A stretch of 64,000 nt of DNA. Source: Halocafeteria seosinensis. Its lineage: Eukaryota > Sar > Bigyra > Bicosoecida. Position 1 is the first letter of the stretch, and each line of letters opens with the position of its first letter. The notes below the pieces were generated by a model. It worked only from the letters and a program-made list of their open reading frames with translations, made no database searches and was not told where the DNA came from. The translations under genes were made by a program, and so were the position numbers. Positions 61,801 to 64,000 of this stretch are shown here, piece by piece. Where the stretch lies: the NCBI GenBank assembly GCA_001687465.1, contig LVLI01000005.1, positions 62,001-126,000 on the forward strand. Direction: 5' to 3'.

Positions 61801-64000
61801 AACGGAGGGGGTATATTGTACAGGATGGACTCCATTACCCACAGGAGAAGTGGTGTCGACACCAGCGGATATTTCGGGAGGTCCTCGCGGTAAATCGGTC
61901 CTTTCAGCTCGATCATCGATCACACCTCGCAAAGTAACAGACAAGGCGTCGTCAAAGTCTAAATCAGTGTCCAAGGGGTTCCCAAAGATATCAACCACTT
62001 GGATAGAAAAGCGCTCTACGACCCCCTGAACTGCAACACCACGCGCATTGTGAGAGCTCAGTGGGCCATCGACCTCTTTAGAGTCAGACGCTATTTGGAC
62101 GCCACTTCGTAGATCTGTTGCTATGTGCTCGCCTCTTACGGCGACAAAAATGTCGTAACTTCCACTTAATGTTGGAGTATAACTAACTGTATACTTTCCG
62201 GGGGAAGGCAACGCCTTAATTGTGACTCTGGAATTGTTCAGTGTCAGCTCTGCCTCTGTACTGCGATGAGACAACCGTACATCGATTGCGTGAATATCCA
62301 CTCCGGATGGTCTCAGATTTCCCGAGGTACCGTGAACAACTATTTGGCTTCTAACAAAAGGCGAAACATTCAGAGAATCACTGGACAAGTCAGTCTCTTC
62401 AAATAGAGGAGTAAGCAACGGCTGAGGGCCGAGTGGTTTTGGATGGTCACCCCTCCCGCCATTAACGAAAGTAACTAGCCACATGCGCTCAACGACGGTT
62501 GATGAATCGGCTAGATTTGGACCAAATACGTTTTTTTCAACCTGTACTTTGCCGATAGAGGGGAGCTGTTCTAGTAGAGTTTTCATTTCCTCTGCTGAGG
62601 TGTCTTGGCTGAGAAGTTCCGTAACTTCACCCTTGAAACGCAATCTGAAAACACCCGTAACTTCACAGTACATCAAAGGTTTCTCAGGACAGTCCAATAA
62701 AGGCATACTTATCGCCTGCACTTCTTTTCGAGGCATATCTCGAACCGTAACATTGAAGGATAATTTGTCGCCTGCTAAACCGCCTTGGAGTCCGATACCT
62801 TCCGCTGTGGATGCAGCGCCACTAGGCCCTGAAACGTTCACTTCTATATGAAACGGACTGTGCTTGATCGTGTCTCGACCAATTGCTCTCACTTGCATTT
62901 CCCATGATCCAGCTTCAAAAACTGTATAGTCCATAAGGTAGGTTCCTAACGTACCGGACCGTCTCGCTTCAATTGAGGCGCCCGAAAGGGGTTTCAGTTC
63001 GTCTTTGAATCCAGTCGCGACCGGGGAGTCCACACGGATAAAAAATGTATCCCCATCACGAGCTACACTGGTAAGCAAATGGTCCGGCTGTACAGACGTC
63101 CCACTGAATAATCGTTGTAGCAATAGTCTAAGTCCCTGAGCACTAGAATTTGAGAACAATTCTAGCGTATTTTCCTCAAACCGTAGACTGATAACACTAC
63201 TTGTAGGAATCATATGTAGCACAATCGTACTTGAATTTAAGGATGCCTCTTGGGGGCCTTTCATCGAGGCAAAAAAATAGTCACTCACTCCATCCCCCTC
63301 ACCTTCCCCATTTCGCCTGTTTGCGAACGTGTCTCGTCCAACTATTTGTACTGTTTGTTTACTACCAGATGTTGCTTCCCTTAAGCCTTGACCAGAGGCT
63401 GTACTACTTGGCCCATGTAACAAACCATGTACCAGCTTAATAACTTTCTTCGATCTGTCCATTGTCGCAATTGGCTGACCAGCGAAGGACTCAGACAATA
63501 TCGTGCTGTCCCCGAGGTAGATACCAATTTCGTAGTCGCCAGCAACCAGAACCGTATAAGTGACAGCGTAGGAACCATCCCCTCTATCTTCAACATTGGC
63601 CTTGATTCGTTCGCCACAACCAGCAGAAATGCACGAAACTTCTACAAGAAATTCGTCTCCTCCTGAGTTACGAACGTTTCCGAACGTGTCTCGAGAGGTG
63701 ATAACGAAATGCTGTGTCTCCCCCACAGTGCCACCATGCAAACCGTTGCCCATTGCAAAAGACGTCAATGCCACTGCTTGCCCCGGACTGACAACCACTT
63801 GAAAGGGGGAGCAAGCATCTAGATCACCGCGGCCGCATTGGATGTGACTGCGGCCCAGCATCAATGAGTCTCCACTGGCACTAGTCTTTACTTCTATGTC
63901 GTAGTGTCCAGACTTCCTAATAAGGTAAGACACCAAATATTGTCCGCTCCCTATATATTCTGGCGAGACGGCGTATTCCTCCTTGTCAAGTGACCCTCTT
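28828..64000 (-). CDS. giant modular protein (filamin-type, PA14, fibronectin III and novel modules), 5' truncated
   Basis: A single open frame runs from the window edge to the TAG at 28828: at least 11,723 codons with no visible intron. The codon at 63936 is not the start, because the frame continues to 64000 (DKEEYAVSPEYIGSGQYLVS). From N to C it has filamin-type repeats (e.g. HFVITSRDTFGNVRNSGGD), PA14 domain 1, more filamin-type repeats, PA14 domain 2, then roughly thirty FN3 domains recognised by the last strands (Y-F-V-R-V-x-A-x-N-x-x-G-x-G). Interspersed and often inserted inside these are at least forty copies of a ~100-residue beta-rich module. Many N-x-S/T sites, few Cys and extracellular-type domains suggest a cell-surface or matrix adhesion protein. 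Signal peptide and any membrane anchor are not in the window. The C-terminus is Pro-rich (PSPPCPP) without anchor. Function unknown. Confidence 0.88.
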   Translation of the reverse strand, partial: RGSLDKEEYAVSPEYIGSGQYLVSYLIRKSGHYDIEVKTSASGDSLMLGRSHIQCGRGDLDACSPFQVVVSPGQAVALTSFAMGNGLHGGTVGETQHFVITSRDTFGNVRNSGGDEFLVEVSCISAGCGERIKANVEDRGDGSYAVTYTVLVAGDYEIGIYLGDSTILSESFAGQPIATMDRSKKVIKLVHGLLHGPSSTASGQGLREATSGSKQTVQIVGRDTFANRRNGEGEGDGVSDYFFASMKGPQEASLNSSTIVLHMIPTSSVISLRFEENTLELFSNSSAQGLRLLLQRLFSGTSVQPDHLLTSVARDGDTFFIRVDSPVATGFKDELKPLSGASIEARRSGTLGTYLMDYTVFEAGSWEMQVRAIGRDTIKHSPFHIEVNVSGPSGAASTAEGIGLQGGLAGDKLSFNVTVRDMPRKEVQAISMPLLDCPEKPLMYCEVTGVFRLRFKGEVTELLSQDTSAEEMKTLLEQLPSIGKVQVEKNVFGPNLADSSTVVERMWLVTFVNGGRGDHPKPLGPQPLLTPLFEETDLSSDSLNVSPFVRSQIVVHGTSGNLRPSGVDIHAIDVRLSHRSTEAELTLNNSRVTIKALPSPGKYTVSYTPTLSGSYDIFVAVRGEHIATDLRSGVQIASDSKEVDGPLSSHNARGVAVQGVVERFSIQVVDIFGNPLDTDLDFDDALSVTLRGVIDDRAERTDLPRGPPEISAGVDTTSPVGNGVHPVQYTPSVAGQYQLRATLRSRGGLLATYYRFTDFSGPLLASETGDLSHCPEEMVACDSTRIDATIDFDWGTGGPLTAFQFPTDFFGVIWEGEILIPTSDTVSLFLKADSEASLFFNGSVLLSNVNSTEEEVVGQINVEPGRFYTLRVEYVETTGNAFVSLFWSLGDLEKQPIPSTNLFFTRELMNSPHTVTVVPGALSASQTEIQGIPQDPVIAGTQVLVTILSRDSDGNLRFNDGSEKFLVSVRGIAGWAGEGRVNEEVTGSPLALEAGVTALGYNSEELARATVTQFASYITVDVDLRSVLKRGAQIAVGPQVFTVSHSGVYNATRIPLDSRVGVKDAEDVPIFLVGDDLGKYHVNFLPEVRGTYEVSIRAQPIATKQKLKVSADSELQGYWVPLLSEEAPELQRIFFTDSLPVVEEKLSSFADPARALNVTVDISEETGPGGSLLSVVYIIEFGQEDGVVPPVVMDISNVVGSNRRATVEVLVAGKEARNIGDSPFLVDVIPGPINAEKMVAMGPGLFVGKAGIASSFTIQTKDEFGNNLLLSGDPSRFIVEAYLAIPADTLDVRGNNLSPASSPVKVQGTVSKSLDGAFVATVLPTFSGEYSVAIMYISEREVHKLVIAHNEGERVAGSFNVIIGGIESGNLGFSVSPEVLRRIYQSSPSVDSVDIRVESTLTSKTFTVVFNRATSKMPQVSLVDNFDNANLTYSVSPLKRQHIGKELIPQTNRLVFVFSDSVEVDTVPVQISFRGRTIQVSGITSDSLESVSNLESIGAVSASVSTDILENSTIVEARVTFLSQINGTIISPSTIGQLPVFGATLVNASLGTVSSEILVLGYTPFSMTVSPAELSGPHSTAFSNAIPSSLVTAEFQQTSRFFIEMRDRFSNRIYEEPRRELQVISVPESFQTDFRVSAASETTGTMSSASNPAEIEFELEQIKSVGLVTVEKRVVAGHGVEFLVFFDTEQGDVAALQVDDSEEVMITSCSRFKMQQLQVHSATPINGSFKIGYRGEFTETVLFPPTKDTILQALNGISHLIYLRVEDLQLAPDSVGFSFVLDLISTEGDRQPFSLETFTLGGTRLQVTVEELCPSSPFASIESAFGIPEQNFVLRLDGPQKVIGTVKHDAAGIYEASYFTPRQGTYQLNVAQVGSKGLMGDYFNNRWLHGSPAFSRSDPRIDFEWPSFITESAKDFVSIRWTGFLKPLVDGIHTITVQVRDGARIWVQDSLIIDEFDHLPSPEEEFTAFSGNTSILSKGALYDITVEYRANTGFAMIKLFWESSVLPFQEIPAVSLSNQLMHIQDSPFPLKPFGVIPQTAEDVRTAVISPHSLSVTWLPPENDGGSDIVSYTIQYFTDITATEVQGLIIPFEEGSVFKIELEGRETNNLGIGATPAQVETELQNAFDNVGRVLVECVASPGARQSSCLPGDGETTIKYLVEFKDLVRERNGSFGTAELPPLGISHFSGSGLPVVCRADSANDQCDGLDLHIGGDVKDLCTRHSNCPVVSATKINTATGRYQFLLTDLTPGTEYTILVLAENNKGLGPPSDRQTLTPVGAPGRVISPFLRRSDFAADSVEVHWRMPTVLNGLNVERFRIEWGSSPDFSNNVSSAEMETELLMVLTNVPDSFAHTLRNLTPGAPIFVRTAAVNAAGRSLWSPILTIKPGGKPGPLGKNNVFLVQREATSGVSISESSSSLKVIWKTDAQTNGFPISSFLVESYTGVVKEEVQEVSFPLSVEGVFRLQFLGNTTRWLPGHVSPQILENALNSLSSIQQVRVSNSSDGGYTRYQITFVGKLGQQPTMLSAESSFSDDSGVVISVIQQGRAPAGARSQLVPRGSSTLQSVVLRELAPGVQVRVLVSALNELGISFATPSDPETLEPPKQKPAAPRLLRLLVNSQHSLRVSWFGPTSDGGDYVKKYRLEWDTNSNFSSAADGRCLGHHEREVRQGDCSQQPCIHDVAGLETGVQYYFRIFSFNSFGFSRDARSSVPESEIPRTTAPPPRNIEVSATSWDSISVRFDSSEETGGVAVSKYKIEYDVAGFDAWLAGKKSRDITHFPYEVQVLHVSSYKPISNFNASLRYVNASTDMMPFEVDCTTLRKQIEALSSIGMVDVQIRRRTKDGVFETFYAITFIANSVPAKKLPLLELASVNAPGGESIRVFRAVQAFQGFEIQQLNVVNAKSGRYSISADGWQTRGIGIFENSRNISMALLQLPNVGKTKVLTHREDDTLQITIVFLDRTSFCPSLQLLVDEVQSEDGMAPTATTVQFSRASDNFIATRHLREFEVQAEGKHIESNISMLEGNVHYHVRVSSWNGVGNKWGASTIALPRIISPQQFLPSPVKIDTASVNASAVSVSWNTAGTLYERLAKSAVIQYDNDIGVPPRLQLQLTSKSIITGSVRILIDRQRSDWFPVNASSSTIQQLLSKMEQFGRVSVSSSHSAAAYVWDVTFFAFRDSLPEVSIDISRLSGRRVSSSVVVKEEGMPPAFDSGSFGLLVRPLGEKKIATATPVQEIVITSAAEDICFDSHFWVSYNNFISPSIYLSDSADIVKSKLESIISIGVVEVEKVNLSQHASPPLRRYGIKWVVRFIEQTTNIPQLLLSGDGNTFVDSLKPSNESNLSGTDLLLQSSVIIGGGLPSNAIVDGLLEGESYFLRVALESQSRSRSEFLRAREAVSPERGVPQSPTDVFATPMNSGIFSIWWNAPSCFAGEFSYKTVIQWRDASRRSSDWEQSTQAISTECDSGTKSTTIDAQNLSGIEIRLLFLNNIGFSVPTTAQIVDRKYPSIVKSSSVLLLGSPVIPSGPGDVVAVPVASSSVGLIWKREEFSEPLGNSSSVYYLVQWDVDRKFTFASADSGAEVVSSSVCNPSLVCKHQLFFLSERPHFLRVAAVQNSLRSDFVSSSPAAITPVEQRVPAPSFNASPSGKDVANQIDVELWRPQKDENGFDITVESQPIVAYRFQLSASPSFQSKVVSEYEWPTALEGFSNFRVCNPCRIQLGSPVFLLNITKIDGIDEFHFKLRHGMQESQCLSSYLTIGNFTSAIKELYNVSAGANANFANSRETNAIGTESTLFYVNFIGSEFSNVGPASVTVEDCNPSSFNGLPSASVKFTSLNDNFSLTPGAHYFLKGAGVNSKGVGSFSTLRSSDSKNPLSVAPKATPGMPLAPTVAGVASNKSLVTLEWLPSDSNGGNTTTYVVEWREIFGFFPEANSRCELSGNCSEISPDATSLVIKAIIPICHTGQPLVFRIFAVNERGTGPAAIARPVCNVTTSGCIADVPGCSQCILPAATPGTLTEFEGSAVGSRLVFGSSFVWVSWVDGEHNTASLLGDSIRRYEIQWDTSSNFNSSNGHPAHQRNVSSDELPDMVKQFKLSNLRQGVVYFVRVRGVNQAGNGLFTTPISVKAFSAPLAPQRVAIHLTRTGDKAQLATTIATRIHAPLSDEGDSVTHYYIEWAPALKNSLSNPFLQDTEPTFTLTRSDGPLERFALLLDTSICGRCAMQGAYTSSALEQNATAADIELALSGLPNSGVVHVVDNGFDLEIIFASALSGPNISLSVLSTNGGWTISRQNEDEIIEGLCSDRLACILIEAEDTNEVQTTISGLTPGERYYIRVTAANAAGFGPAELSQPRYLAPPVVHPSKPTNLYDQNSPPVVQLAGPNLLQIRWGSPPFDGGDRVTKFKIEWDDNADFLNFSSPTKGLSSTSGFVVVDNCEPTFPLIYNIPMTGKSLMPGREYYVRLAAYNPTALFGPYALPVPAVLLVPRAVLPPSSVSYERTTASSVNLTWVLNSFPKHGGTVETLIERFSRRSFFPHFGRYAVQTLLLSLEDDTQWSSAGYFKLGYSESGKPNERVGEASAAVVQEVRIWSDSPMEGTFRLSFDTSHCTDCEFQVVSTTSGIPVGATKMGIQDALLSLDNVHSVKIDVSNNLRTGTSEILFKAVFTAPSMGSKLHPIRPLILDTTSLRSNSTVDSTVTTKTLLLPEEDLTTVLDRCDLILVDNKQFSVHASGLMKFDARNVPLADYRNCSKDVDFVFPSFSSALRISRVSSTEWIQPNATVDYLESSLRRLPGLGRVVVSETVPSNFTREFRVSFNDFFITNSTQPLLITNTYFSLPTLSVDVLYAEEGDKGFWPNNYQLDVVNSSSATDLHSHQLDGLVQGIRYRVRLSSRTPLGISNWTYLDNGLLLGKFPITPEVPTVEVLDTRTAKMDILYPMDGFTPARDATSLVVEVSDSSTVTSRIEQQLRYDIHEVKISTNAAPVTGGHFTLAIGAFNGTFVNKVESGSNICLFDFDHGSMIISSENGCNNLDKVMCPTERILVNNQMFRVLNVTSRSITLGHPGTGVPATYEGTSLILQPVFRESTLWGCINVSRNAHDLSVVSEVSRASIPDGLFVRIGHDSETIFKVSQVEDLVIALFDEDMGHATFPAHEAFFAPLYVPEFTSPIRATATAAEIKHLLEKLPSVSLVHVGRSLASSGFKWRITFASAPPGPLLVAGNTVLATDASRASLLISLVTEVLLQSLRENVLYTAEVKIANRFGFSEVVDGHPSPFHVHTVPPSAPLQVHMRPLEAGEIEIQWDSPLRDGGSPVQHYLLEVDSSLGFDSRKGKPLRSEFVRPEMIVQPDIQSFTVTSPSTGIGGTFSLIYYGKRTPQLDWNAGASEVESALESLPDVIDVSVQRRRHRGSSYLMENAGPFHGYTWTITFVSALRSGVHDLIVDATGLFSVTSSPVSASSGSVREVQGIKCLSGYEQEGSYFNVEIFGRSLQHVPVNISVNAFVELLQSITFVGDITPLNNGSKICQGEELLIRYESHVGDVPLMRIDNPRITVFEVIKGTNHLRDGMQMISQTVTDLAVTGKFFARVAAANNVGIGEFVVAGVRDQMHLIEWPELSAHPLVALVPVSTVVTPPSAIGIQQEENGDTMISWSSDTMESSQEFILQLDSFDTFSSRCGEQPLTTQLKLSKLDLSSSGERNITLNWSSSIAEWNTSITFSISLDSQIDEAVVENAISEQGVFELLNVRSQGDFSPHWNYSACLTIEYATLPPDVLIETEDLHELIEDFSMLVRASNQDLASSVSFEGGRGYSFERFSFDCTASMNRPEIEIHAAETKTVLQNDKLLFGREYWVRVVRVIDIAAGISRYSAPSEVAGPFTPREPPRPPAFAELEQVDTSRAQLSIFRPHTLSAFGSGGDEVVAYSFSTAGRATRQQEQQLVNVTTNGDVFDGQFQLKLGSSLSTCIDFSATEAELDAALSWMLKSNDVHSQLEHQSPSTLGFKVLFMDPSVQPPIDLIQVIFSENGCSMFEDNEGNVISPTSNVVRLQPGETFFVPEVTKLSTRSITGERLDENLTMRLSWNFQGEVSRLLCGSCIEIDLSDHPRRAYLVVGGFDLREVLAPGDVVMVGSHLNRVSENTEEPIGKDRIYLQWEHPENEQSVSLRQESTSLGPAVLLPGEDRTIILHTDTDVVLKDPLLLNNEVVAAAVNITVVGDRVQLVELDRPVSLVGAFSVRSRAWVTVPISVTGSELVAALQSLPGVATVQVTRFGPTANNEYDWLITFTSSNEASTANDTGLLGQAVAPTAEINVSTIVVRPSSPEDFNSSLLHTLDSATPAVRRISLSATSQILGSFAISDFSNGSILTVYSDTSADELRDLLTLGLPSIGSTKVHREANSASTEINWTVTFCSSSEIFSTIRVRGIDLHTVTGGDVHLFLEEVQQPIKPNQLAKFSFSPQDHLVATAASTGRSATGPKMVNSQGSGRPQTPVVPFLLTAESPPVPVSASIGSLNAHSAELTLNSPLSSFISVVDVVMGKTLTEGKIQASYSLECSMGFIFGSYRLKFQNDEDSFLTPLLDVNSSSSEISSILSLLSFVSNSSVTFGTATSSRKEATVELRTFLHPEGTNITVESSFLSCGEGSLPQVSASILSETIEDHEFRVRVKTPPANTRNRCTQRDEASSFPCLPSGRKSFAIVLSVATGHSLTGSISLKFSSSEEVHIFVNDSPSRIKSQLQEVFGSVEIFPVDEVFQQTALEGRMWVIESDFSDPTPWVDFSTLGGINARADILPVVRLSAYSSGGKLSGGFTLSLEESTSEFLHVDDTAVEVSRILRSFNHVGSLRVARDVSWREIGGRITIHQNSSTLFSTSELGDCAGKMIMLNGIKLSFCNVQDCSPGYCICDRDDPSSPAIWTFGEVVEGSGFKQTDGYEWYLAFDSTDAPLESLRIQQNDVSALGSHLVIDGPEEPADTITVGTNAVIQTVSLRLPMSSPVDGDDITFKISLDNEVTEDCLSWGLPVSELEENLSTLFRRWGCRNSSADCRLYTVVVEKDESFYVTFLGQSNHFETIPLLLPVVCGNGSFPFVDEVVLVDLLRPVVPLRRMSGSYLALPNNEKLESVVYARSKKAWRKIATASVETPEFAQPSSSPRDLVLVQDSMHAGLTFFWRPPLYSGGERVSQYLLECSLSPFYGDDVTRSSTYAIEDDIQVIDVTFRSQEGRGGFFLLSFGAAETWRLPWNVTAESLGSELANILGFYKIADIPIGVTRASRHNGFRWVVTFSRPRGNLELLSIDSSGLRGTGLHTHIWKRQNGNADISPNAYTFETQSLSIEMSANSEEEALFLLEDGNATVTLTFRGYSVQFDLPVNDTKVQEELQSIPVIRTVSVKSRSIKRVVTDFERAIKPDISLGFRFGIEWLVTFTHTTDDPERGAELLPLLVLQLSDNPEGLLFNSQVQSLRVVKGSRPLEARMEELPLGQKQFCRVFAGNSQGFSIPSQTASQSVITKSAEPSSVSTYKEGLDKVVVEWGIPSNTGGAVISQYKVEWWDEAPQKRVNVVTIGASAPIREVVGLKTTATEDDISGNFRVKFGGKLSEPISFQATASQLGDTLTRMPNIGQVSVRRFDSWVRMLGTFGAEQNSNILKVNGDAQDITSQLINGMTIRLAAYSEIEFGDVQNANEFAVVSYNVTHLVLDREFMGPTFSEYLVFLPGHGFVWEITFLGQLHVGPQPLFEVTNATQIDGSNVNIAAFVVKKGEYAIGGTFRLSLGNERTRPIPHNASSAILAGSIEELKSVGTIKVTRNLNVHGFDWMITFAAPCCERRALVIHQAGLIGEDVVAKSHLLQSAATSPQYGSRIVPGSTSGNRVSYTVGPLATGFEYSVRVTSISLEAGVGRSSAATQPQTVIALPDDVELLSALILSQSKVKVIWKLLPPQGAFGINLYEVQWSQSVDFSKFNSARISAWSGSQEAFYNVAGLETGKRTYFRVRASNAAGFGEFSNILSAIPRTLRPGAPIDAKLGVLSDVQLKVSWDPPSDQGFHFGGDGGLPILYYVIEWTERTFSKVTDLPMKSMIVNASQPLEAVIGERTITIGNVSSSLEPGKEYAVRLMAVSAEGFGAIAVTDPPTAVPTRRVPFAPVDLKLSPHSTTSFDAMWSLPLYDGGRTLESFTLDYTMDSSFDSFSRSFFSVSPESQYINLTSSVEPQQQHIDVVTDVLNEIQAISLDIGGRDEIQTVTIQSDPVEPQVQSISTFAQRVNEVQSVTATGQSVTEQQQIVTFTNATEYLISGADPSGPRREIQRIQTTSEDVDEVKMITLRDEYTGRAAIVELELFTDDLLMLHSLEFLVNCGEEQSNSSRVTFAFNASGTLFDVEQAVPIFVDNSSDILDIKQQIDDYFSDPSTFFGTASPTVSVSGDKLTVECGSEFQVGEFPSSGTSFEDRLVISYNSGRTDMSFDDDDVTVTVRFDINECRFQGTSGICKCGTSSGEEELSSCQYNVEFPTKFLPDEFEVHFSSNQGELAGHVEISRVDNLNDSNFRQYLVVFNGSAVDGVIPNSALIPENHRIPRTDCEGADSCPDIDPLGISRVTKGNQIVEGDFFLTYTDFASGDTVSTNTLAFNSPATGTGSIQFALNALPHLDNVNVTREGPDHAGGFVWSIEFLATDGDLRPLVPTEVSSNLTNSNIYIVENLCETGGYGCQEGEFIDQNSTFRISIPGYAPSDDSLFLRANATISEMEEFIHQLVSEQDGSPHPEVIVTRRELAPLLGEGWTGGYRWTVEFEGSDGDVPEMEILSSLMVSSSDKTDLHASAAVETVQEGNSVRGSFKLTFDNESTESITLVHEGISLLRDNITSQIQEKLEKISTIGNISVSVDAEPNSVQGYTWRITFEDDLNGGDIPQLQVEDNTRGTNSQASTDVVINTVTNGNQLSGGFRLSYKGAVTSLLLFDASSAAVRAALEALPTTDSIEVSRTDSILLEGESNTVKAYTWRVTFVSNVFSGDSVEDWSSGFSRGWGENVGPLPFEISCRSSTLSTTNSDFSMINCASEILETGVAPVNGYFRLRFNTTLDDCDTAIELGLPLVCESVTTRAIRHDAKPTREEDPLNSVEVILEELDNIGDVEVSRAMSSTPFTGAYTWSITFKRDPWTAHCPTGPLSCHSPGDVPLLSVVTDNTFCGGINCVCSPSTCLLEGNSTTTAFSIVSEEIQPGLVTSGKWGLNDTISSTERTLTVNTSASELRNALASLSSINKAFVSRQLMGRFRGVTWTVTFVDNAGMLPAGAGNREMLEIVQEQLTGDAVVVEIQSGSQALGGEFEVDLAGNNRGPVVLRFDEDSQRVRIAVMSLSNVGDVSVRKNSNFGAGHEGVPVLTPTMGGIRYTLIIRSVPGLIQGLAYPPGTSNVGFFETTSRLQGSNARARVSMESDFSYPLDGSYKLKFNNKTTEEIPFFASADLMATRLEDLESVGRVMVTRNEHFGWSLGNVTLAHGSSQVTFDNNMTDSSIYLDAKSKIRFEPRATRGYFSMDVPNYELGRVTVRTGDDFIRFEDLQRHQLYLGQNVRIYNWSASVVDLGELIQNVTIVADTVVGLVFSWTPPAGVRVVSPCIPSNASSQSLSKLLTSLTGGKVIVAQESEANVTYFTLRFTGTNVITMAGESLLTATLSTQCGLLNLSSFENVSVATSVVDNGRSGFVVDRPYEGPSFDGELSDTKLWMLSEVTCLASATHAQTALGFSSAQEGLNVSYQFVGLSLKTSCFPINATAISVEEKISSVINDSDIVVTIIKEDDILWHRLTFLSEQFNVTVVDCETGNEVTTSVEHAVMERPLVTSSTLILTEEVALPSGTYEAFVVNGFGYTVKFQSHLGNQNKLDPVDVDLTPTNASLDIHDNVEESLLPMHSRVQDVVGGTRYYTRVRAGNEVGEGNWSNPASIIVFGKPSAPLEYRLKHVNRVYGIQEISLGVAMLPSIQVVSTDALFIPEVFHLQIEALSTGGVSGSVLVVLSGSNVSIASNSTSDVIRKSLLQLDGINDVDVSTTVRSSSGSVDWTITLLDVVGKSSAEMTCSDDLLNNGRCSAERSVRRNFIGGHFFLRVKDHLSNSQVSTVSLAPDSSALLLQTELIRVTGMENILVDRVGPNQVGGYNWTVTFPPGTGEDLQLSTVSSLEGAGAAMSVTTKQRGSKLTGYFSLSLGDRITSLLSHQASDTDMANALEDELDTGSVLVSSTHWKSTGETTWRITFENLNIRQLNIDTTELRGLRATGIVRTVQTAIEETENALSGSFNVPPRDGGSNIASYVIEWDTTPSLVSANRGAMVVNVNSLLMTQLVRVEASPFSRVYNCSVDVGLTETDTVSISCNSSEEEVRMSLESLDGIDVVHVTKQQTFVPAANVVVNATHGDSIVYLRGDLTFDVPEGLLIQVDGIQFRVRSFEFPAISLGLASDHNAPTIFTGDTSDRHELFYSPEGAPTWAVDVIGYSGQASIQFRAFRFNVGESLSGAIVRVTSEACASCFHIRDLTPGREYFSRVAAENTLGIGEWSSTIQAVPRGIADGPLSVHIEPFSSSAVLVSWMPPPTNGGSSLTNYRVEWDTTSEFSSNSLSAENILPGSDLTFLISRISSPGASPYEGEGIQNGTEIFVRVSAENTVSFDDNSLWVSNSSQIVTNRRWTFSMPPSTVTKEVPPSAPRSVTSQVSRESCVQILFDAPRRTGSTGQLWYEYQLASDVQFSSLVVSGNVTDLPTLGAGGQLILNLCSLPLGEKVYTRIRAWTSFGASPFQEADEFVIPTAVPGVVKDLAISTTTDSHSDLESGEVQWLAPENVGGSALTGYRVEWWKVQDRHEVQEVSILSSLGFNDLDLDAEVLIRFAKSSELSVKIKVGSTAETIRKGLMYLGTGEISVSTEVISTGIKWTIRFDGTSNAGTNPPVAAAKIDQSSVSESNCNGQGQDCIIVKQTYVARGTRKQGMVERKYLRILGEGWFRLAVGGSEFGAFMPHNVSQTVLQETLAFLTSVREVLVTSTAVSEGTAWEIDFLPAGLPVGELSVDTTYLSGSATALDGNHDIFEDPSNEMQFGTLVCRRCVPHEAPLDFSSVRLDSTTTSRRLENVFERGVSYAVRVSAENERGIGRSEIAECAETSADYCVDSSIVHLPLAVPASPLNVTMSTVNNSGTSLQVDWVTPKWNGGTDILGFRVEWSTVAMFEASKTLRQFVKCPNYAENAIWTIRTSASTGTIDGGAFALVVEKGSQQQETFDISSLAVASRTQELEASAYNVSDVFCDTAEPLCSSLSNEFPGSMQSHLENINFINSVHVTRVDGTDEGEFTWRVTFLDGGDAWNMRVAKNLITTSSGTNASVIIFQEQQGENPDLLNCMEGHTLTSLVQGIPYFVRVTAYNKIGYGNPQGATTDDGKDSLAPTRTPGLPTAVSVRVVSGSQLRVSWSAPLDNGGSVIVEYRVDYSLTSEFHSVLSNSFFNIIDGGPFSVVLSGLAQGTDYWIRVCARNSVGFGKCQVSTPSKLAPITLPKAPLSVKAGVTSQSKITVGFSSPSNTGGDKIVSFQVEWDTDEEFEGFGGLPHKGIAEVTAVEGASSQSYTIENLSAGQQYFVRVSASNSIGFGMYSDASETLILAKQRPGRPVDVTVLNGTANVGCGGSLKVITHPPLIPRHGIPCSGTEEVPGSCSVNMGRDEQADGGVKIIRYEVHISVAPDFSSNVMKFHIDAETNGQLQKVVENLAQERYYVRVAAENSEGMSEFFIEPGSFFPSPPCPP
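32694..33002 (-). other. module B nested in module A, itself inside an FN3 domain (example 2)
   Basis: The FN3 front half ends near YVIEWDTTPSL. Module A runs to DGIDVVHVTKQ. Module B follows (DSIVYLRGDLTFDVPEGLLI, VDGIQFRVRSF, PAISLGLASDH), module A resumes at APTWAVDVIG, and the FN3 back half closes with CFHIRDLTPGREYFSRVAAE. It shows three levels of nesting in order. Confidence 0.6.
39125..39503 (-). repeat. short tandem (E-V/I-Q) peptide repeat in the giant protein
   Basis: Eight or so imperfect units of ~15-20 residues carry E-(I/V/P)-Q/K-x-(I/V/M)-x: EPQQQHIDVV, NEIQAISLDIG, DEIQTVTIQSDP, EPQVQSISTFAQ, NEVQSVTATGQ, TEQQQIVTF, REIQRIQTTSED and DEVKMITL. The alternating hydrophobic pattern suggests stacked beta strands or a spacer. 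It sits inside an FN3-containing segment. Confidence 0.7.
40905..41225 (-). other. module B nested in module A (example 1)
   Basis: Module A is split after NIGQVSVRRFDSW. About 80 residues follow (ILKVNGDAQDITSQLINGM, TIRLAAYSEIEFGDV, FAVVSYNVTHLVLDREF), and module A then resumes at GFVWEITFLGQ. The insert has a small beta-barrel-like pattern: a V-N-G turn, I-x-L, F-x-V, L-x-L-D. Confidence 0.6.
57990..58375 (-). other. PA14 domain 2 of the giant protein
   Basis: It begins GLMGDYFNNRWLHGSPAFSR, then IDFEWPSF, FVSIRWTGFLKPLVDGIHTI, DGARIWVQDSLIIDEF and YDITVEYRANTGFAMIKLFW. It keeps the full PA14 pattern and marks the boundary between the filamin-type region and the FN3 array. Confidence 0.82.
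58380..64000 (-). other. N-terminal filamin-type repeat region of the giant protein
   Basis: Filamin/ABP280-type immunoglobulin repeats recur, with the diagnostic central strand (F-x-I-x-x-x-D-x-F-G-N) and end strand (Y-x-V-x-Y-T-x-x-x-x-G-x-Y). Examples are VITSRDTFGNVRN and AVTYTVLVAGDYEIGI (~63.5-63.7 kb), IQVVDIFGNPLD (~61.98 kb), TIQTKDEFGNNLL (~60.2 kb) and FIEMRDRFSNRIY (~59.17 kb). Several repeats are interrupted by module A, for instance at ~62.5-62.65 kb. Confidence 0.75.
61330..61765 (-). other. PA14 domain 1 of the giant protein
   Basis: The sequence begins GGLLATYYRFTDFSG and includes IDFDWGTGGP, FFGVIWEGEILIPTSDTV, FLKADSEASLFFNGSVLL and ends YTLRVEYVETTGNAFVSLFW. These match PA14 landmarks (G-L-x-x-x-Y, F-x-V-x-W-x-G, D-x-x-x-x-L-x-x-x-G, Y-x-x-x-x-x-Y...L-x-W). 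PA14 domains often bind carbohydrate. Confidence 0.8.
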